IMG/VR virus record: IMGVR_UViG_3300029923_000008
Span: 62,001-126,000 of that record
Reading direction: 5' to 3' (one strand)
From: a virus
DNA length: 64,000 bases
The position numbers and the translations under genes are program-made. Below, one piece after another: positions 31,300 to 39,503 of this stretch; position 1 is the stretch's first letter; the number at the start of each line of letters is the position of its first letter. The notes under the pieces are model-generated. The model was not told where the DNA came from. It ran no database searches and saw only the letters and a program-made list of their open reading frames with translations.

Positions 31300-31305
31300 A
31301 TGTAA

Positions 31306-31590
31306 TTAAATATTAAATTTATTTGTTGTCTTCATAAATTCAGAATCATCTTTAACTTTATGTATTGCTGCTCTTAGCATTGAAATTTTAGTTTCTTTCA
31401 TATCATTATAATTTTCACAAGATGCTTTAATACTATCTGCTAATCCTTTTATTCTTTTATATTCTTCATCAGTTAAAAAAATATTAGAATTGTGAGTATA
31501 TCCTGTTCTTAATTCACCATTTTCAGAATTAATATAATATCCTCTTACTCTTGAACTTTCGTTTATTTCTTCAAATTTATTTACTTTCAT
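31306..31590 (-). CDS. Probable packaged small protein, leader plus KFNI end, 94 aa
   Basis: It has both hallmarks of the cluster: leader MKVNKFEEINE-SSR with an I-N-E cleavage pattern, and C-terminus TNKFNI. The body contains GYYINSENGELRTGYTHNSN and a charged helix. Nothing reveals a biochemical function. Confidence 0.77.
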   Translation of the reverse strand: MKVNKFEEINESSRVRGYYINSENGELRTGYTHNSNIFLTDEEYKRIKGLADSIKASCENYNDMKETKISMLRAAIHKVKDDSEFMKTTNKFNI

Positions 31591-31591
31591 A

Positions 31592-31930
31592 TCACAAGTT
31601 AAATTTTTTTGCTTTTTTATATACTTCAGGATTGTCTATAAATTTCATAATATCATCAAATTCACTTTGACTTATTTTATCAAAATTTTTATCTGCATAC
31701 GGATAGTGGTATTCAACCCAATACCAATATTCTCCAGTTTCATAATCTTTTTCATCAGATTTATTTAAATTAGTAATTGACATATAGCTATGCTTTGTAT
31801 CTCCAAGATGTTCTATTCTGAAATTATCATTAAAAATATAATATTCTTCTATTAGATTCATAATTTCTTGTCTAATAATTTCATACTTATCTTTAAATTT
31901 TAAATATTCTTTATATTTATTTACTTTCAT
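31592..31930 (-). CDS. Small protein with leader-like start and KFNL end, 112 aa
   Basis: It begins MKVNKYKEYLKFKDKY, close to the leader of the next gene (MKVNKFEEINE) but without a clear cleavage Glu, and ends KAKKFNL. The centre is YWYWVEYHYPYADKNF, aromatic-rich. It is one base from the gene downstream. No family is recognised. Confidence 0.76.
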   Translation of the reverse strand: MKVNKYKEYLKFKDKYEIIRQEIMNLIEEYYIFNDNFRIEHLGDTKHSYMSITNLNKSDEKDYETGEYWYWVEYHYPYADKNFDKISQSEFDDIMKFIDNPEVYKKAKKFNL

Positions 31931-31934
31931 ATTA

Positions 31935-32243
31935 TCAATTTACATTTTTAAAATATCTATCATAAATAAACTCTGCTGTATACTCTATTCTTTTATCTTT
32001 AAGATTATTAATTTCTTCTAATATTTCTGAATTATTATCAAAAATACTTTTTATATAAGAATCTGCTTCATCTAATTGATTAAATGATTTTTCACTTATA
32101 TGTTTATCATTACAATATATGTATGATATATGATCAAATACATCATCAATATAATTTCTTACTGGAATTTTCCATCCAAATGAGTTTGTTTCATACTCTG
32201 GATTTTTATTATACATCTCTGTAATTAATTTTACGTGATTCAT
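31935..32243 (-). CDS. Hypothetical protein, 102 aa
   Basis: The protein is acidic and helical, beginning MNHVKLITEMYNKNPEY; LITE could be a short leader with an I-x-E site, but this is weak. No family is recognised. It is an operon member. Confidence 0.74.
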   Translation of the reverse strand: MNHVKLITEMYNKNPEYETNSFGWKIPVRNYIDDVFDHISYIYCNDKHISEKSFNQLDEADSYIKSIFDNNSEILEEINNLKDKRIEYTAEFIYDRYFKNVN

Positions 32244-32257
32244 TAAAACAATTTTTT

Positions 32258-32839
32258 TTATATAATTCCTTTTTCTGTCAAATATAGAATATAACTTTCA
32301 CTAATATTATCAGACGAATTATTATTTATGACAGGATTGTTTGAATTATTAGTAGTCTTAAATATTTTGGTTATATTAATGACAAAATCTTTAGCTGCTT
32401 TTGTCAAGGATATAAAATTATTATAATTCCTAAATATATTAACTATTAATTTTAATATGTATAAAAACAATGCAATTTTAATTGCCCCTATTCCACCTAA
32501 ACTAAAACTAGTGAGTGATATTGTAGTATTAAATATTAATTGGTAAACTGATGTTACAATAGCAATCCATTTACTACCAGTCAACATATTTTCTATTATT
32601 TTTAGATTTCTATTATTTTTCATTGTATTAGAAATTTTTGTAGTTGTCTCTTCTACATTATCTAAAAAATCATTTAATTTACGAATATTTTCGGGATCAT
32701 TTATTTTATCTTTTGCGATTTGAAGATTTTCATATACTTTATCTTTTATTAAATCTCCTGTTTCTTTATAATTTCTAATAAATTGAGGTATTTTAAATTC
32801 TTCGTTAATTTTTTCCTCATAATTTTTAATATATCTCAT
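32258..32839 (-). CDS. Membrane-active protein with capsid-targeting-type leader, 193 aa
   Basis: The leader MRYIKNYEEKINE-EF carries an I-N-E pattern. A charged helical region follows (to about residue 85), then two hydrophobic stretches (about residues 90-140, including AIVTSVYQLIFNTTISLTSF and GGIGAIKIALFLYILKLIVN), then a polar C-terminus. If packaged, it could act at the host membrane during DNA entry. That is inference. A late motif lies 21 bases upstream. Confidence 0.76.
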   Translation of the reverse strand: MRYIKNYEEKINEEFKIPQFIRNYKETGDLIKDKVYENLQIAKDKINDPENIRKLNDFLDNVEETTTKISNTMKNNRNLKIIENMLTGSKWIAIVTSVYQLIFNTTISLTSFSLGGIGAIKIALFLYILKLIVNIFRNYNNFISLTKAAKDFVINITKIFKTTNNSNNPVINNNSSDNISESYILYLTEKGII

Positions 32840-32858
32840 TATATTATTTTTATTTTTT

Positions 32859-32871
32859 ATTATATATAAAA
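32859..32871 (-). promoter_or_regulatory. Putative phage late promoter, TTTTATATATAAT
   Basis: A copy of the late motif lies 20 bases before the ATG at 32839, just after the terminator of the DHH gene. Confidence 0.5.
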
Positions 32872-32880
32872 AAAATAATA

Positions 32881-32910
32881 AAAAAAGACACTTAAATAAG
32901 TGTCTTTTTT
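32881..32910 (-). terminator. Rho-independent terminator
   Basis: The inverted repeat AAAAAAGACACTTA with its complement and a U-run includes the last codons and stop of the DHH-protein gene. It separates the early-type DHH transcript from the late-type operon downstream. Confidence 0.8.
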
Positions 32911-34751
32911 GTTTTTATAATATTATCATATTTTTTCTTTATGTCATTCTTAATATAAAAACTATTCATTATATTGAATATGTATTTGAATACCCTTTTA
33001 AGCTCTTTCCTTTGTGTCTTTCTTGCATCTATTAGAGTATCACTATAAATATCATTTAATTCAAATCTGGTGTAAATTTCTTTAAATAATATACTATTTT
33101 CTATTTCTTTATTTTTTTTGAAGTATATTTTTTCTAAATCATCTGGCTTTACTTTTTTAGATTTAACTTCATAGAAATCTGTACTCAACCAAATATCGTA
33201 AATTTTTCTAATTGTTTCATTTTTAAAAAATAATATTTTATCTTTAATATTGTTAATAACAATATAATTTAATATTTCAAGTTCATCATTCTCAGTTTTA
33301 ATATCATTTTCACTACTGATATTTTCAATGTCAATTAGTTTCTTATTAACTTCATCAGGAGCAAATACTTTTCCTTTTTCGTCTGATTCATTCCAAGCCA
33401 TTGTAATACCCCATTTAACTCCTGAAATATCATTAATAATTTTATTTCTTAATAAATCTAAAAATTTTATATTTTTATAATTATCTTTTTTGCAGCTTTT
33501 GAATATATTAGATATTGATCCGATACCAGGATGTCCTCCTGCAACAGTTCTTTCATCATTATAATCCATATATTGATTGAAATTTTTTAACAAACCATTC
33601 ATATATGATCCTAAATTGTCAATTGATAATCCATTTTTGTCTTTTGGTAAATCTTCTTCTGACATATCTGACATTTTAGTAGTCAAATTTGCAATTTGAA
33701 GAGTGTTTCCATATTGTAGTAAAACGAAGTTTAGTTTAGGATTATTTTTTATTATTCCTGATTCAACATCTTGTGAAAAAATAGATTTCGCTCTTAATGC
33801 ATTAGCCCAAGTTCCTGATGGTACATACATTAAATTTCCAATTATTTGATACACCACAGGTTTAACTTGCCATTTTAATTCATCTGAGTTTATAGCATTA
33901 CCATCATCATCATAATTTATATATGGAATGTTTTGCGCAAATTTTTTCCAAAATTCATCTTGTGATGAAAATATTATTTTTTTACCATCTTCTGTGAAGC
34001 CTTGTGATTTATCTCCAATTCCCCTAGTTTTTGTTTTCATTTGAGATAATCTAGAATATGCATCAGATACAAATTCAGGCTCATCACCATTTTTGAAATT
34101 AGGATTATTTTTAGGATAGAATATTTTGAATAGTCTGAATATATTATATATTGATGGCTCATTAGAAGCATTTATAACTTCAATAAATGTTTTGTGATCA
34201 GAACGTTTAAGCATTTGATTGAAAGATGCTGCAAAATTTAATTTTGCATTAGGACTATTGATAATATTATTTAAGTCAAAATCTAATATTCCTTTTATAT
34301 CAACATCATATTCATCATACTTTGCTGAATCTATCATATCTATCCAATCTTTTGTATCATTTGAAAAAGGTATGCCTAATTGAATAGCTAACCCTTCAGC
34401 AGCAGAGCCAGTATTAGTTTTTATACTACCTTTCTTTTGAGCTTTTATTTTTTCCTCCTCTGAAAAAATTCCATGATGATCAACATAGTAATCAAATGTC
34501 TCATCATCATTAGCAAAGTCTAATGTGATATTAATTAAACTATTATCAAGTTTAAATGCATCAACTCCTTCTTGATAATTTATAATACCATACTTTTTAA
34601 TAGTAAAACCTTGATGAATTAAATAATTTTTCATTATAATTGCTGATACTATTCCATCTAAGTCATCGTGTGTAATTAAGCATACATCTTTTCCAGATTT
34701 GCCTTTTTTTAACCAATAATTTATATCTTTTGGAAGTTTTGGTGCGGCCAT
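32892..34751 (-). CDS. DHH/DHHA1-family phosphoesterase, 619 aa
   Basis: The N-terminal domain has ITHDDLDGIVSA (residues 26-37), ITLDFAND (75-82) and YVDHHG (89-94), the metal-binding motifs of DHH phosphoesterases (RecJ, NrnA, GdpP). VAGGHPGIGSISNIF around residue 405 corresponds to the GGH motif of the DHHA1 substrate-binding domain. A long insertion lies between the domains, and the last 150 residues are an additional helical region. Known members degrade single-stranded DNA, short oligonucleotides or cyclic dinucleotides; the sequence does not say which. An early-type TATCTTTG promoter precedes it although it lies among late genes. Confidence 0.85.
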   Translation of the reverse strand: MAAPKLPKDINYWLKKGKSGKDVCLITHDDLDGIVSAIIMKNYLIHQGFTIKKYGIINYQEGVDAFKLDNSLINITLDFANDDETFDYYVDHHGIFSEEEKIKAQKKGSIKTNTGSAAEGLAIQLGIPFSNDTKDWIDMIDSAKYDEYDVDIKGILDFDLNNIINSPNAKLNFAASFNQMLKRSDHKTFIEVINASNEPSIYNIFRLFKIFYPKNNPNFKNGDEPEFVSDAYSRLSQMKTKTRGIGDKSQGFTEDGKKIIFSSQDEFWKKFAQNIPYINYDDDGNAINSDELKWQVKPVVYQIIGNLMYVPSGTWANALRAKSIFSQDVESGIIKNNPKLNFVLLQYGNTLQIANLTTKMSDMSEEDLPKDKNGLSIDNLGSYMNGLLKNFNQYMDYNDERTVAGGHPGIGSISNIFKSCKKDNYKNIKFLDLLRNKIINDISGVKWGITMAWNESDEKGKVFAPDEVNKKLIDIENISSENDIKTENDELEILNYIVINNIKDKILFFKNETIRKIYDIWLSTDFYEVKSKKVKPDDLEKIYFKKNKEIENSILFKEIYTRFELNDIYSDTLIDARKTQRKELKRVFKYIFNIMNSFYIKNDIKKKYDNIIKTKKTLI

Positions 34752-34777
34752 AAATTTATATCTTTATAATTAGATTA

Positions 34778-34785
34778 CAAAGATA
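34778..34785 (-). promoter_or_regulatory. Bacteroidota-type -7 element TATCTTTG
   Basis: TATCTTTG on the minus strand lies 27 bases before the ATG of the DHH-family gene. Confidence 0.68.
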
Positions 34786-34819
34786 CAAAAATATTTCTAA
34801 TATACAACTATTTAACTGT

Positions 34820-35305
34820 TTAATTTTTCTTTGAGAGTAAAGATGTTATATCATTGATAAACTTTTCAGAATATTTTGGATGCATATTTTCAACAATTGA
34901 AAATTTATCATTTCCTTTTACTTTTATTCCTTCTGTTATTTTTTTCAATTCAGGTTTTGTGGAGTAGAATTTCAATAAGCTATTAACAAATTCATTAATA
35001 TTCATTTTTAATGTTTCATTATACTTAACAATATGCAATTGATTATCTTTTTTTCTAATGAAGTAATCAGTATCAGAATACTTATTTTTTATTGTTTCAA
35101 GAATATCAGTTATATGCCCGCTATTAAATTTAATTATTTTTTCTTCTAATATTTCAATTGTCAAATCAGAGCTATCTTTAGGCGTTAATAACACTTCTTC
35201 TTTAATAGTTTCATCTTTAGAATAATTATCTATTGATATTTTAGATTCAGTAGGAATATTTTGTACATTTGATGTATCAAAATCACTATAGCGTTTTATT
35301 GACAT
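34820..35305 (-). CDS. GNDKFSI-family phage protein, 161 aa
   Basis: The C-terminal half (QLHIVKYNETLKMNINEFVN then IKVKGNDKFSIVENM) aligns with the 133-aa gene at 44919 (LQCIKYNNKMGVNLTVLIEG; LKIEGNDKFSIIKSI). The N-terminal half is polar and variable. I regard the two as distant paralogues. Role unknown; both have late-type motifs 20-24 bases upstream, so virion or assembly functions are likely. Confidence 0.79.
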   Translation of the reverse strand: MSIKRYSDFDTSNVQNIPTESKISIDNYSKDETIKEEVLLTPKDSSDLTIEILEEKIIKFNSGHITDILETIKNKYSDTDYFIRKKDNQLHIVKYNETLKMNINEFVNSLLKFYSTKPELKKITEGIKVKGNDKFSIVENMHPKYSEKFINDITSLLSKKN

Positions 35306-35322
35306 ATTTTTTATTAATTTTT

Positions 35323-35334
35323 ATTATATATTAA
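35323..35334 (-). promoter_or_regulatory. Putative phage late promoter, TTTAATATATAA
   Basis: A perfect copy of the motif, about 20 bases before the ATG at 35305. Confidence 0.55.
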
Positions 35335-35406
35335 ATTTTAAATATCATTTAATTTTTAACTAATATTGTTAATTATAATTAAATGAATATTATTTGTCTA
35401 TATTGT

Positions 35407-35437
35407 ATTGTATATTACTAATAATGTTGTATCTTTG
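35407..35437 (+). promoter_or_regulatory. Bacteroidota-type promoter, ATTG-N19-TATCTTTG
   Basis: On the plus strand TATCTTTG at 35430-35437 is preceded by ATTG at 35407-35410 (spacer 19) and lies 20 bases before the ATG at 35457. It is the clearest plus-strand promoter. Confidence 0.75.
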
Positions 35438-35456
35438 TACTATAAATAATTGAAAT

Positions 35457-35696
35457 ATGAAAAAATTGTATACATTATCAGAATTAAAACTCCTTAAAGT
35501 AGGAGATGAAGTTTATGTTGAATATAAGCACTATGAAGATGGTAGTATTAAAGAAAACACCAAAGTTCATACTATTGATGATAATTATGTTTATTTTGAT
35601 GATGGATTTGATTTTCCATTTAATGATTGGTCTGTTGAAACTGAGTTTGCAGTACAAGATGATGGAGATTATACATTTAAAATATTTAAAATTTAA
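35457..35696 (+). CDS. SH3-like small barrel protein, 79 aa
   Basis: The pattern LLKVGDEVYVEYKHYEDGSI followed by VHTIDDNYVYFDDGFDF fits the VGD small-barrel type, without the basic tail. Acidic overall. First gene of a two-gene operon with an early-type promoter and a terminator. Confidence 0.77.
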   Translation: MKKLYTLSELKLLKVGDEVYVEYKHYEDGSIKENTKVHTIDDNYVYFDDGFDFPFNDWSVETEFAVQDDGDYTFKIFKI

Positions 35697-35713
35697 AAAT
35701 ATATAAAAAAATT

Positions 35714-36022
35714 ATGGAAGAAATTAAATTTAAACAAATTGAGGAATTTGATGTAATCAAAAATTCAAAATTTTATGATTCAATCAAAAATTTTGACATT
35801 ATGAAAATGACATCTGAACAGAAAGATGAAGTTAAGATTTTTATTCTTAGTTTAACAGATGAGGAACAAGAATCTATCATAATTTATATTCTTGATAATG
35901 GATATAAATATATGAGTCATAATGATGACAAAAATGAATTAGCTGAATCTTTTTTATCAGATGAAAGACTTTTAAATATATTTGATAGACTTATTTTGAA
36001 AACTCCAGATTATTTAGATTAA
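35714..36022 (+). CDS. Hypothetical acidic helical protein, 102 aa
   Basis: The protein is helical and acidic (KMTSEQKDEVKIFILSLTDE). No family is recognised. It is second in the operon, 17 bases after the previous stop. Confidence 0.76.
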   Translation: MEEIKFKQIEEFDVIKNSKFYDSIKNFDIMKMTSEQKDEVKIFILSLTDEEQESIIIYILDNGYKYMSHNDDKNELAESFLSDERLLNIFDRLILKTPDYLD

Positions 36023-36040
36023 ATAAAAAAAATTACATAA

Positions 36041-36080
36041 AAAAAAAGATTATTACTTAATTGTAATAATCTTTTTTTTT
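36041..36080. terminator. Bidirectional terminator
   Basis: The stem AAAAAGATTATTAC/GTAATAATCTTTTT has A- and T-runs on both sides, between the convergent genes ending at 36022 and 36093. Confidence 0.85.
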
Positions 36081-36092
36081 GTTAAATTCTAA

Positions 36093-36605
36093 TTAAATTT
36101 CTTGTGCTGGAACTTGTGCAGCAGCAGATTGAGCACTTGGTTGAATAGTTGCTTGAACTTGAGCTTGAGTACTACCTGCAGGTTGAGCTTGTGCTGTTCC
36201 GGGCTGAACTTGAGCTTGTGCTTGTGCTCCTTGTGCTGGTTGAACTTGTGATTCATCTCCAAATTCATCTTGAGCACCTTGTGCTTGTGGCTGTGCTTGA
36301 ACTGGTCCTTTATCAGATCCTGTTACTATTTCAACTGGAAGATTTTCAATATTCAAATAGTTTTCATTAGCCCATTGTACTAATCTTTCAGCTAATCTTT
36401 TTTCACCCATTTCAGCTCTTAAATCTTTTCCTGAACTTTCTTTAACTTTCTTAATAAATGAACCAACTAATGATTTTGGTAGATCTACATCGACACTAAC
36501 ACGATAGAAATCGTCAATTGCGTCTACCATTTCATTTACTGAAGATTCTTGTGTAGTAGATTTCTTACCTTTGAAATCATTTAAACTTAAAATATTTTTT
36601 GTCAT
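36093..36605 (-). CDS. Probable virion protein with Ala/Gln-rich disordered tail, 170 aa
   Basis: Residues 1-95 form a likely folded or helical domain (MTKNILSLNDFKGKKSTT; VDAIDDFYRVSVDVDLPKSL; RLAERLVQWANENYLNIENL). The rest is low-complexity Ala, Gln, Pro (QAQGAQDEF, AQAQAQVQPGTAQAQPAG), encoded by more GC-rich codons than its surroundings. The N-terminal SSVNE-M could be a prohead-protease site. Two late-type motifs lie upstream. A head or scaffold role is inferred. Apparent frames on other strands through the repeat are shadows. Confidence 0.78.
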   Translation of the reverse strand: MTKNILSLNDFKGKKSTTQESSVNEMVDAIDDFYRVSVDVDLPKSLVGSFIKKVKESSGKDLRAEMGEKRLAERLVQWANENYLNIENLPVEIVTGSDKGPVQAQPQAQGAQDEFGDESQVQPAQGAQAQAQVQPGTAQAQPAGSTQAQVQATIQPSAQSAAAQVPAQEI

Positions 36606-36626
36606 TTTTTCAATATTATTTTTTTT

Positions 36627-36656
36627 GTATATTAATTTTGTATATTATATATTAAA
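36627..36656 (-). promoter_or_regulatory. Two tandem putative late promoters
   Basis: AATTAATATACA and TTTTAATATATAAT on the minus strand start about 22 and 40 bases before the ATG at 36605. Confidence 0.45.
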
Positions 36657-36786
36657 ATTCATATGTCTATTTTTATTCAATTATATATATTAAATAAAAA
36701 AAATGAATTTTTGTTTTTTTGATAATAGTTATTTATTAAACTTTACATGAAAAATAATATAAATAATTTAAATTAATCAATAAAGA

Positions 36787-37275
36787 ATGAAAGTAAATAT
36801 AATTGTAGCAGTATCAGAAAATTTGGTGATAGGAAAAGATAATAAATTATTGTGGAGATTAAGCAGTGATCTTAAAAAATTCAAAGAATTGACTCTTAAT
36901 AAACCTATTATCATGGGTGATAAAACATTTTATTCTTTACCAAAAGGAGCATTACCAAATAGAACAAATATAGTATTGACATTAGACAAGAGTTTTAATG
37001 AACCTGATACTATTCCAGTATATTCAATAGAAGATGCATTAGAAACAGCTAACATGTATGGAGATGAAGTTTTTATAACAGGAGGTGGTAGTATATACAA
37101 ACAATTTTTAGATATTTCAGATACTGTATATTTGACTGTAGTTCATACTATTATAGATGGAGATACAACTTTTCCAGAACTTGACGATAAATGGTATTGT
37201 GTATCAGAAGAATTTAAATCAAAAGACGAAAAGAATGATTATGACCATACATATAAAATATATAATAAAAATTAA
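36787..37275 (+). CDS. folA: Dihydrofolate reductase, 162 aa
   Basis: The full-length DHFR sequence starts MKVNIIVAVSENLVIGKDNK, then LLWRLSSDLKKFKELT (the substrate-binding Asp/Glu region has Asp in SSDLKKF), PIIMGDKTFYSLP, TNIVLTLD and FITGGGSIYKQFL with the NADPH-binding GG. It reduces dihydrofolate for thymidylate synthesis. No thymidylate synthase is in the window. Upstream, TATAAATA at 36758-36765 matches a T4 late promoter but may be chance in AT-rich DNA. It is co-oriented with phoH, 30 bases apart. Confidence 0.95.
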   Translation: MKVNIIVAVSENLVIGKDNKLLWRLSSDLKKFKELTLNKPIIMGDKTFYSLPKGALPNRTNIVLTLDKSFNEPDTIPVYSIEDALETANMYGDEVFITGGGSIYKQFLDISDTVYLTVVHTIIDGDTTFPELDDKWYCVSEEFKSKDEKNDYDHTYKIYNKN

Positions 37276-37305
37276 TAATAACAAACAAAAAAATAATTAA
37301 AATAA

Positions 37306-38646
37306 ATGGCTAAAAAAGAAAAAAGTGATAAAATATTTGTACTTGACACAAGTGTAATACTTTACGATCACAATGCAATTTACAATTTTGAAGAAAATGA
37401 TGTTGCAATTCCTATTACAGTATTCGAAGAATTAGATGATTTCAAAAAAGGTAATGATACAATTAATTATGAAGCAAGAGAATTTATTAGAAAAACAGAC
37501 AAATTAGCATCAAAATGTAATTTAAGTGAGTGGATTCCTATTGGCAAAGGAAAAGGTAGAGTAAAAGTAGTGATGAATGAAACAACTGGAACAACTGATG
37601 CTTGTTTAGTTTTCAAATCAACAAAACCAGATCATTTAATTTTAAATACCGCATTGTCATTGGTAGAGGAATATCCTGATAAAAAGATTATACTTGTATC
37701 AAAAGATATAAATTTAAGATTAAAAGCAAAATCTTTAAATGTTAACTCAGAAGATTATTTAACAGGTAAAATTAAAGATACTGATAAATTATTCACAGGT
37801 AGATCAACAATAGAATTAGATAATGATGACATTATTACTAAATTATATCAAGATAATGTTTGTACTCCTCAAGAACTTGGAATTACAAATTTACTAAACA
37901 ATAAATATCTTATTATTAAATCAACTATTTCGGCAGCATCTGCATTAGCATATTACAATGCATCAAAAAAAATGGTTGAAAGAATTGATAAAGAAACTTG
38001 TTATAAAATAACACCAAGAAATTCTGAGCAAGTATTCGCATTACATGCATTACTAAACCCTGATGTCAAACTAGTATCGTTACAAGGAGTTGCTGGAACA
38101 GGAAAAACTTTATTGGCATTAGCTGCAGCACTTAGTCAGAAGAGAAATTTTAAACAAATATTTTTAGCTAGACCAATTATACCATTGAGTGGTAAGGATT
38201 TAGGCTATCTTCCTGGCTCAGTTGATGAGAAAATAAGTCCATATATGCTTCCACTTTGGGATAATCTAAAATTTATACAAAGTCAATTCAAAGATAGTGA
38301 TAAAGAATATAAATTTATTCAAGATTGCGTTAAAGATGAAAAATTAGTTATTACTCCATTAGCTTATATTCGTGGTCGTAGTATATCTAATGTATTTTTC
38401 ATTGTTGATGAAGCTCAAAATTTAACTCCACATGAAATTAAAACAATTATAACAAGAGCAGGAGAAGGAACTAAAATTATTTTTACTGGTGATATAAATC
38501 AAATTGATACTCCATATTTGGATGCACAAAGTAATGGATTATCACATTTAATAGCAAAGATAAAAAATCAGGCAATTTATGCTCATGTAACATTAGAGAA
38601 AGGTGAAAGATCTGAATTAGCAAATATAGCTAATGAATTATTATAA
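37306..38646 (+). CDS. phoH: PhoH-family ATPase with N-terminal PIN domain, 446 aa
   Basis: Residues 1-150 are a PIN ribonuclease domain (KIFVLDTSVILYDHNAIY; VFEELDDFKKG; TTDACLVFKST). Residues about 225-446 are the PhoH P-loop domain: VSLQGVAGTGKTLLALAAAL (Walker A, about 256-275), FFIVDEAQNLTPHE (Walker B) and KIIFTGDINQID. The PIN-PhoH order is that of YlaK/PhoH2-type proteins, which act as RNA helicase-nucleases. PhoH is common in large phages, with unsettled purpose. A strong terminator follows. Confidence 0.95.
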   Translation: MAKKEKSDKIFVLDTSVILYDHNAIYNFEENDVAIPITVFEELDDFKKGNDTINYEAREFIRKTDKLASKCNLSEWIPIGKGKGRVKVVMNETTGTTDACLVFKSTKPDHLILNTALSLVEEYPDKKIILVSKDINLRLKAKSLNVNSEDYLTGKIKDTDKLFTGRSTIELDNDDIITKLYQDNVCTPQELGITNLLNNKYLIIKSTISAASALAYYNASKKMVERIDKETCYKITPRNSEQVFALHALLNPDVKLVSLQGVAGTGKTLLALAAALSQKRNFKQIFLARPIIPLSGKDLGYLPGSVDEKISPYMLPLWDNLKFIQSQFKDSDKEYKFIQDCVKDEKLVITPLAYIRGRSISNVFFIVDEAQNLTPHEIKTIITRAGEGTKIIFTGDINQIDTPYLDAQSNGLSHLIAKIKNQAIYAHVTLEKGERSELANIANELL

Positions 38647-38648
38647 AC

Positions 38649-38678
38649 AAAAAGCTACTCAAATGAGTAGCTTTTTTT
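38649..38678. terminator. Bidirectional terminator
   Basis: The stem AAAGCTACTC/GAGTAGCTTT with a U-run lies between the convergent phoH gene and the gene at 38677. Confidence 0.88.
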
Positions 38679-39417
38679 ATTCTTTTTTATCTTTTTTTAT
38701 TTTAACAGCATCTTTAATATTAAACTTTTTTATTACCATTGGTTCATCAACAGATTCAACATAAACATCTCTACCTTCTATTCTATTAACATATCCTTTA
38801 ACTATATCATTATCAATAAATACTCCAGCATTTAATATTGGTCTTTCTTTTGGTGTTTGTGGATCAATAACATTAAAATCAGTTATTTTCTTTATTTCTT
38901 GTGCTTTAACTGCTCCAATACCAAAAAGAGGATTTGATTTGTTATCTTTTTCTTGACCTAACATTGTATATTTTGGCATTTCATTAGCTTCCTTTATTGT
39001 ATCAATATTAGACTTTGATTTTTTAGTATCTGGTTCAGCATTTGGTGTTTCTGAGTTTACAATTTTATTATTACCTTTTTCTGGTCCTTCTGTTACATGA
39101 TGGGCTGTTTTTTCAACGTTTTCATCAAAATCTTTAAATTTTAATACATTTTTTATATCTTTCATATTACTATATTTATTTTCTTTCACTGATTTATTTA
39201 CTAATTTAGATTTGAATGCTATTGTTTGTAGTTTACTATCCTTTGCAGCAAATTCTTCCCAGCTACTTATATGGTTATCAACAGGATTTCCTATATATTG
39301 TAAATTTGGAATACCTTTATTCAATCTATCATTAGTTGTTAAATCTCCAATGTCTTTTCCTTTTGTTTCCTTTCTTAACTTTTTTAATTGTCTAATAGTA
39401 GTATCTCTTGGTAACAT
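38677..39417 (-). CDS. Probable virion or assembly protein, 246 aa
   Basis: The protein is polar and probably extended in its middle (Lys, Asn, Pro-rich). It contains IKNVLKFKDFDENVEKTAHH around residue 90, which resembles the head-leader sequences of this genome but is internal. The C-terminal 60 residues form a small beta domain (NAGVFIDNDIVKGYVNRIEG). A clear late-type motif lies 20 bases upstream. No family is recognised. Confidence 0.77.
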   Translation of the reverse strand: MLPRDTTIRQLKKLRKETKGKDIGDLTTNDRLNKGIPNLQYIGNPVDNHISSWEEFAAKDSKLQTIAFKSKLVNKSVKENKYSNMKDIKNVLKFKDFDENVEKTAHHVTEGPEKGNNKIVNSETPNAEPDTKKSKSNIDTIKEANEMPKYTMLGQEKDNKSNPLFGIGAVKAQEIKKITDFNVIDPQTPKERPILNAGVFIDNDIVKGYVNRIEGRDVYVESVDEPMVIKKFNIKDAVKIKKDKKE

Positions 39418-39436
39418 ATTAATTTGTTATTTTTAT

Positions 39437-39448
39437 GTATATATTAAA
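39437..39448 (-). promoter_or_regulatory. Putative phage late promoter, TTTAATATATAC
   Basis: A perfect copy of the motif, 20 bases before the ATG at 39417. Confidence 0.55.
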
Positions 39449-39470
39449 AAACATTTTCCGTTTTTCATAT

Positions 39471-39503
39471 AAAAAAATGTTGTGAAAATTAATTCACAAC
39501 ATT
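39471..39503 (-). terminator. Rho-independent terminator
   Basis: The stem AATGTTGTGAA and its complement with seven U on the minus strand includes the last codons and stop of the gene at 39489. Confidence 0.8.

Noticed and set aside
35506-35706. Met/Leu/Ile-rich frame inside the gene at 35457
   Set aside because: It overlaps a gene with a clear promoter and normal composition; the alternative frame is low-complexity.
36149-36370. Leu/Glu-rich reading frame opposite the gene at 36093
   Set aside because: It is antisense to the Ala/Gln-rich region and has extreme composition without any start context.
36758-36765. T4 late promoter TATAAATA before folA
   Set aside because: The match is exact and well placed (21 bases before the ATG), but in such AT-rich DNA an 8-base AT-only match is weak evidence, and folA is not an expected late gene; I only mention it in the gene entry.
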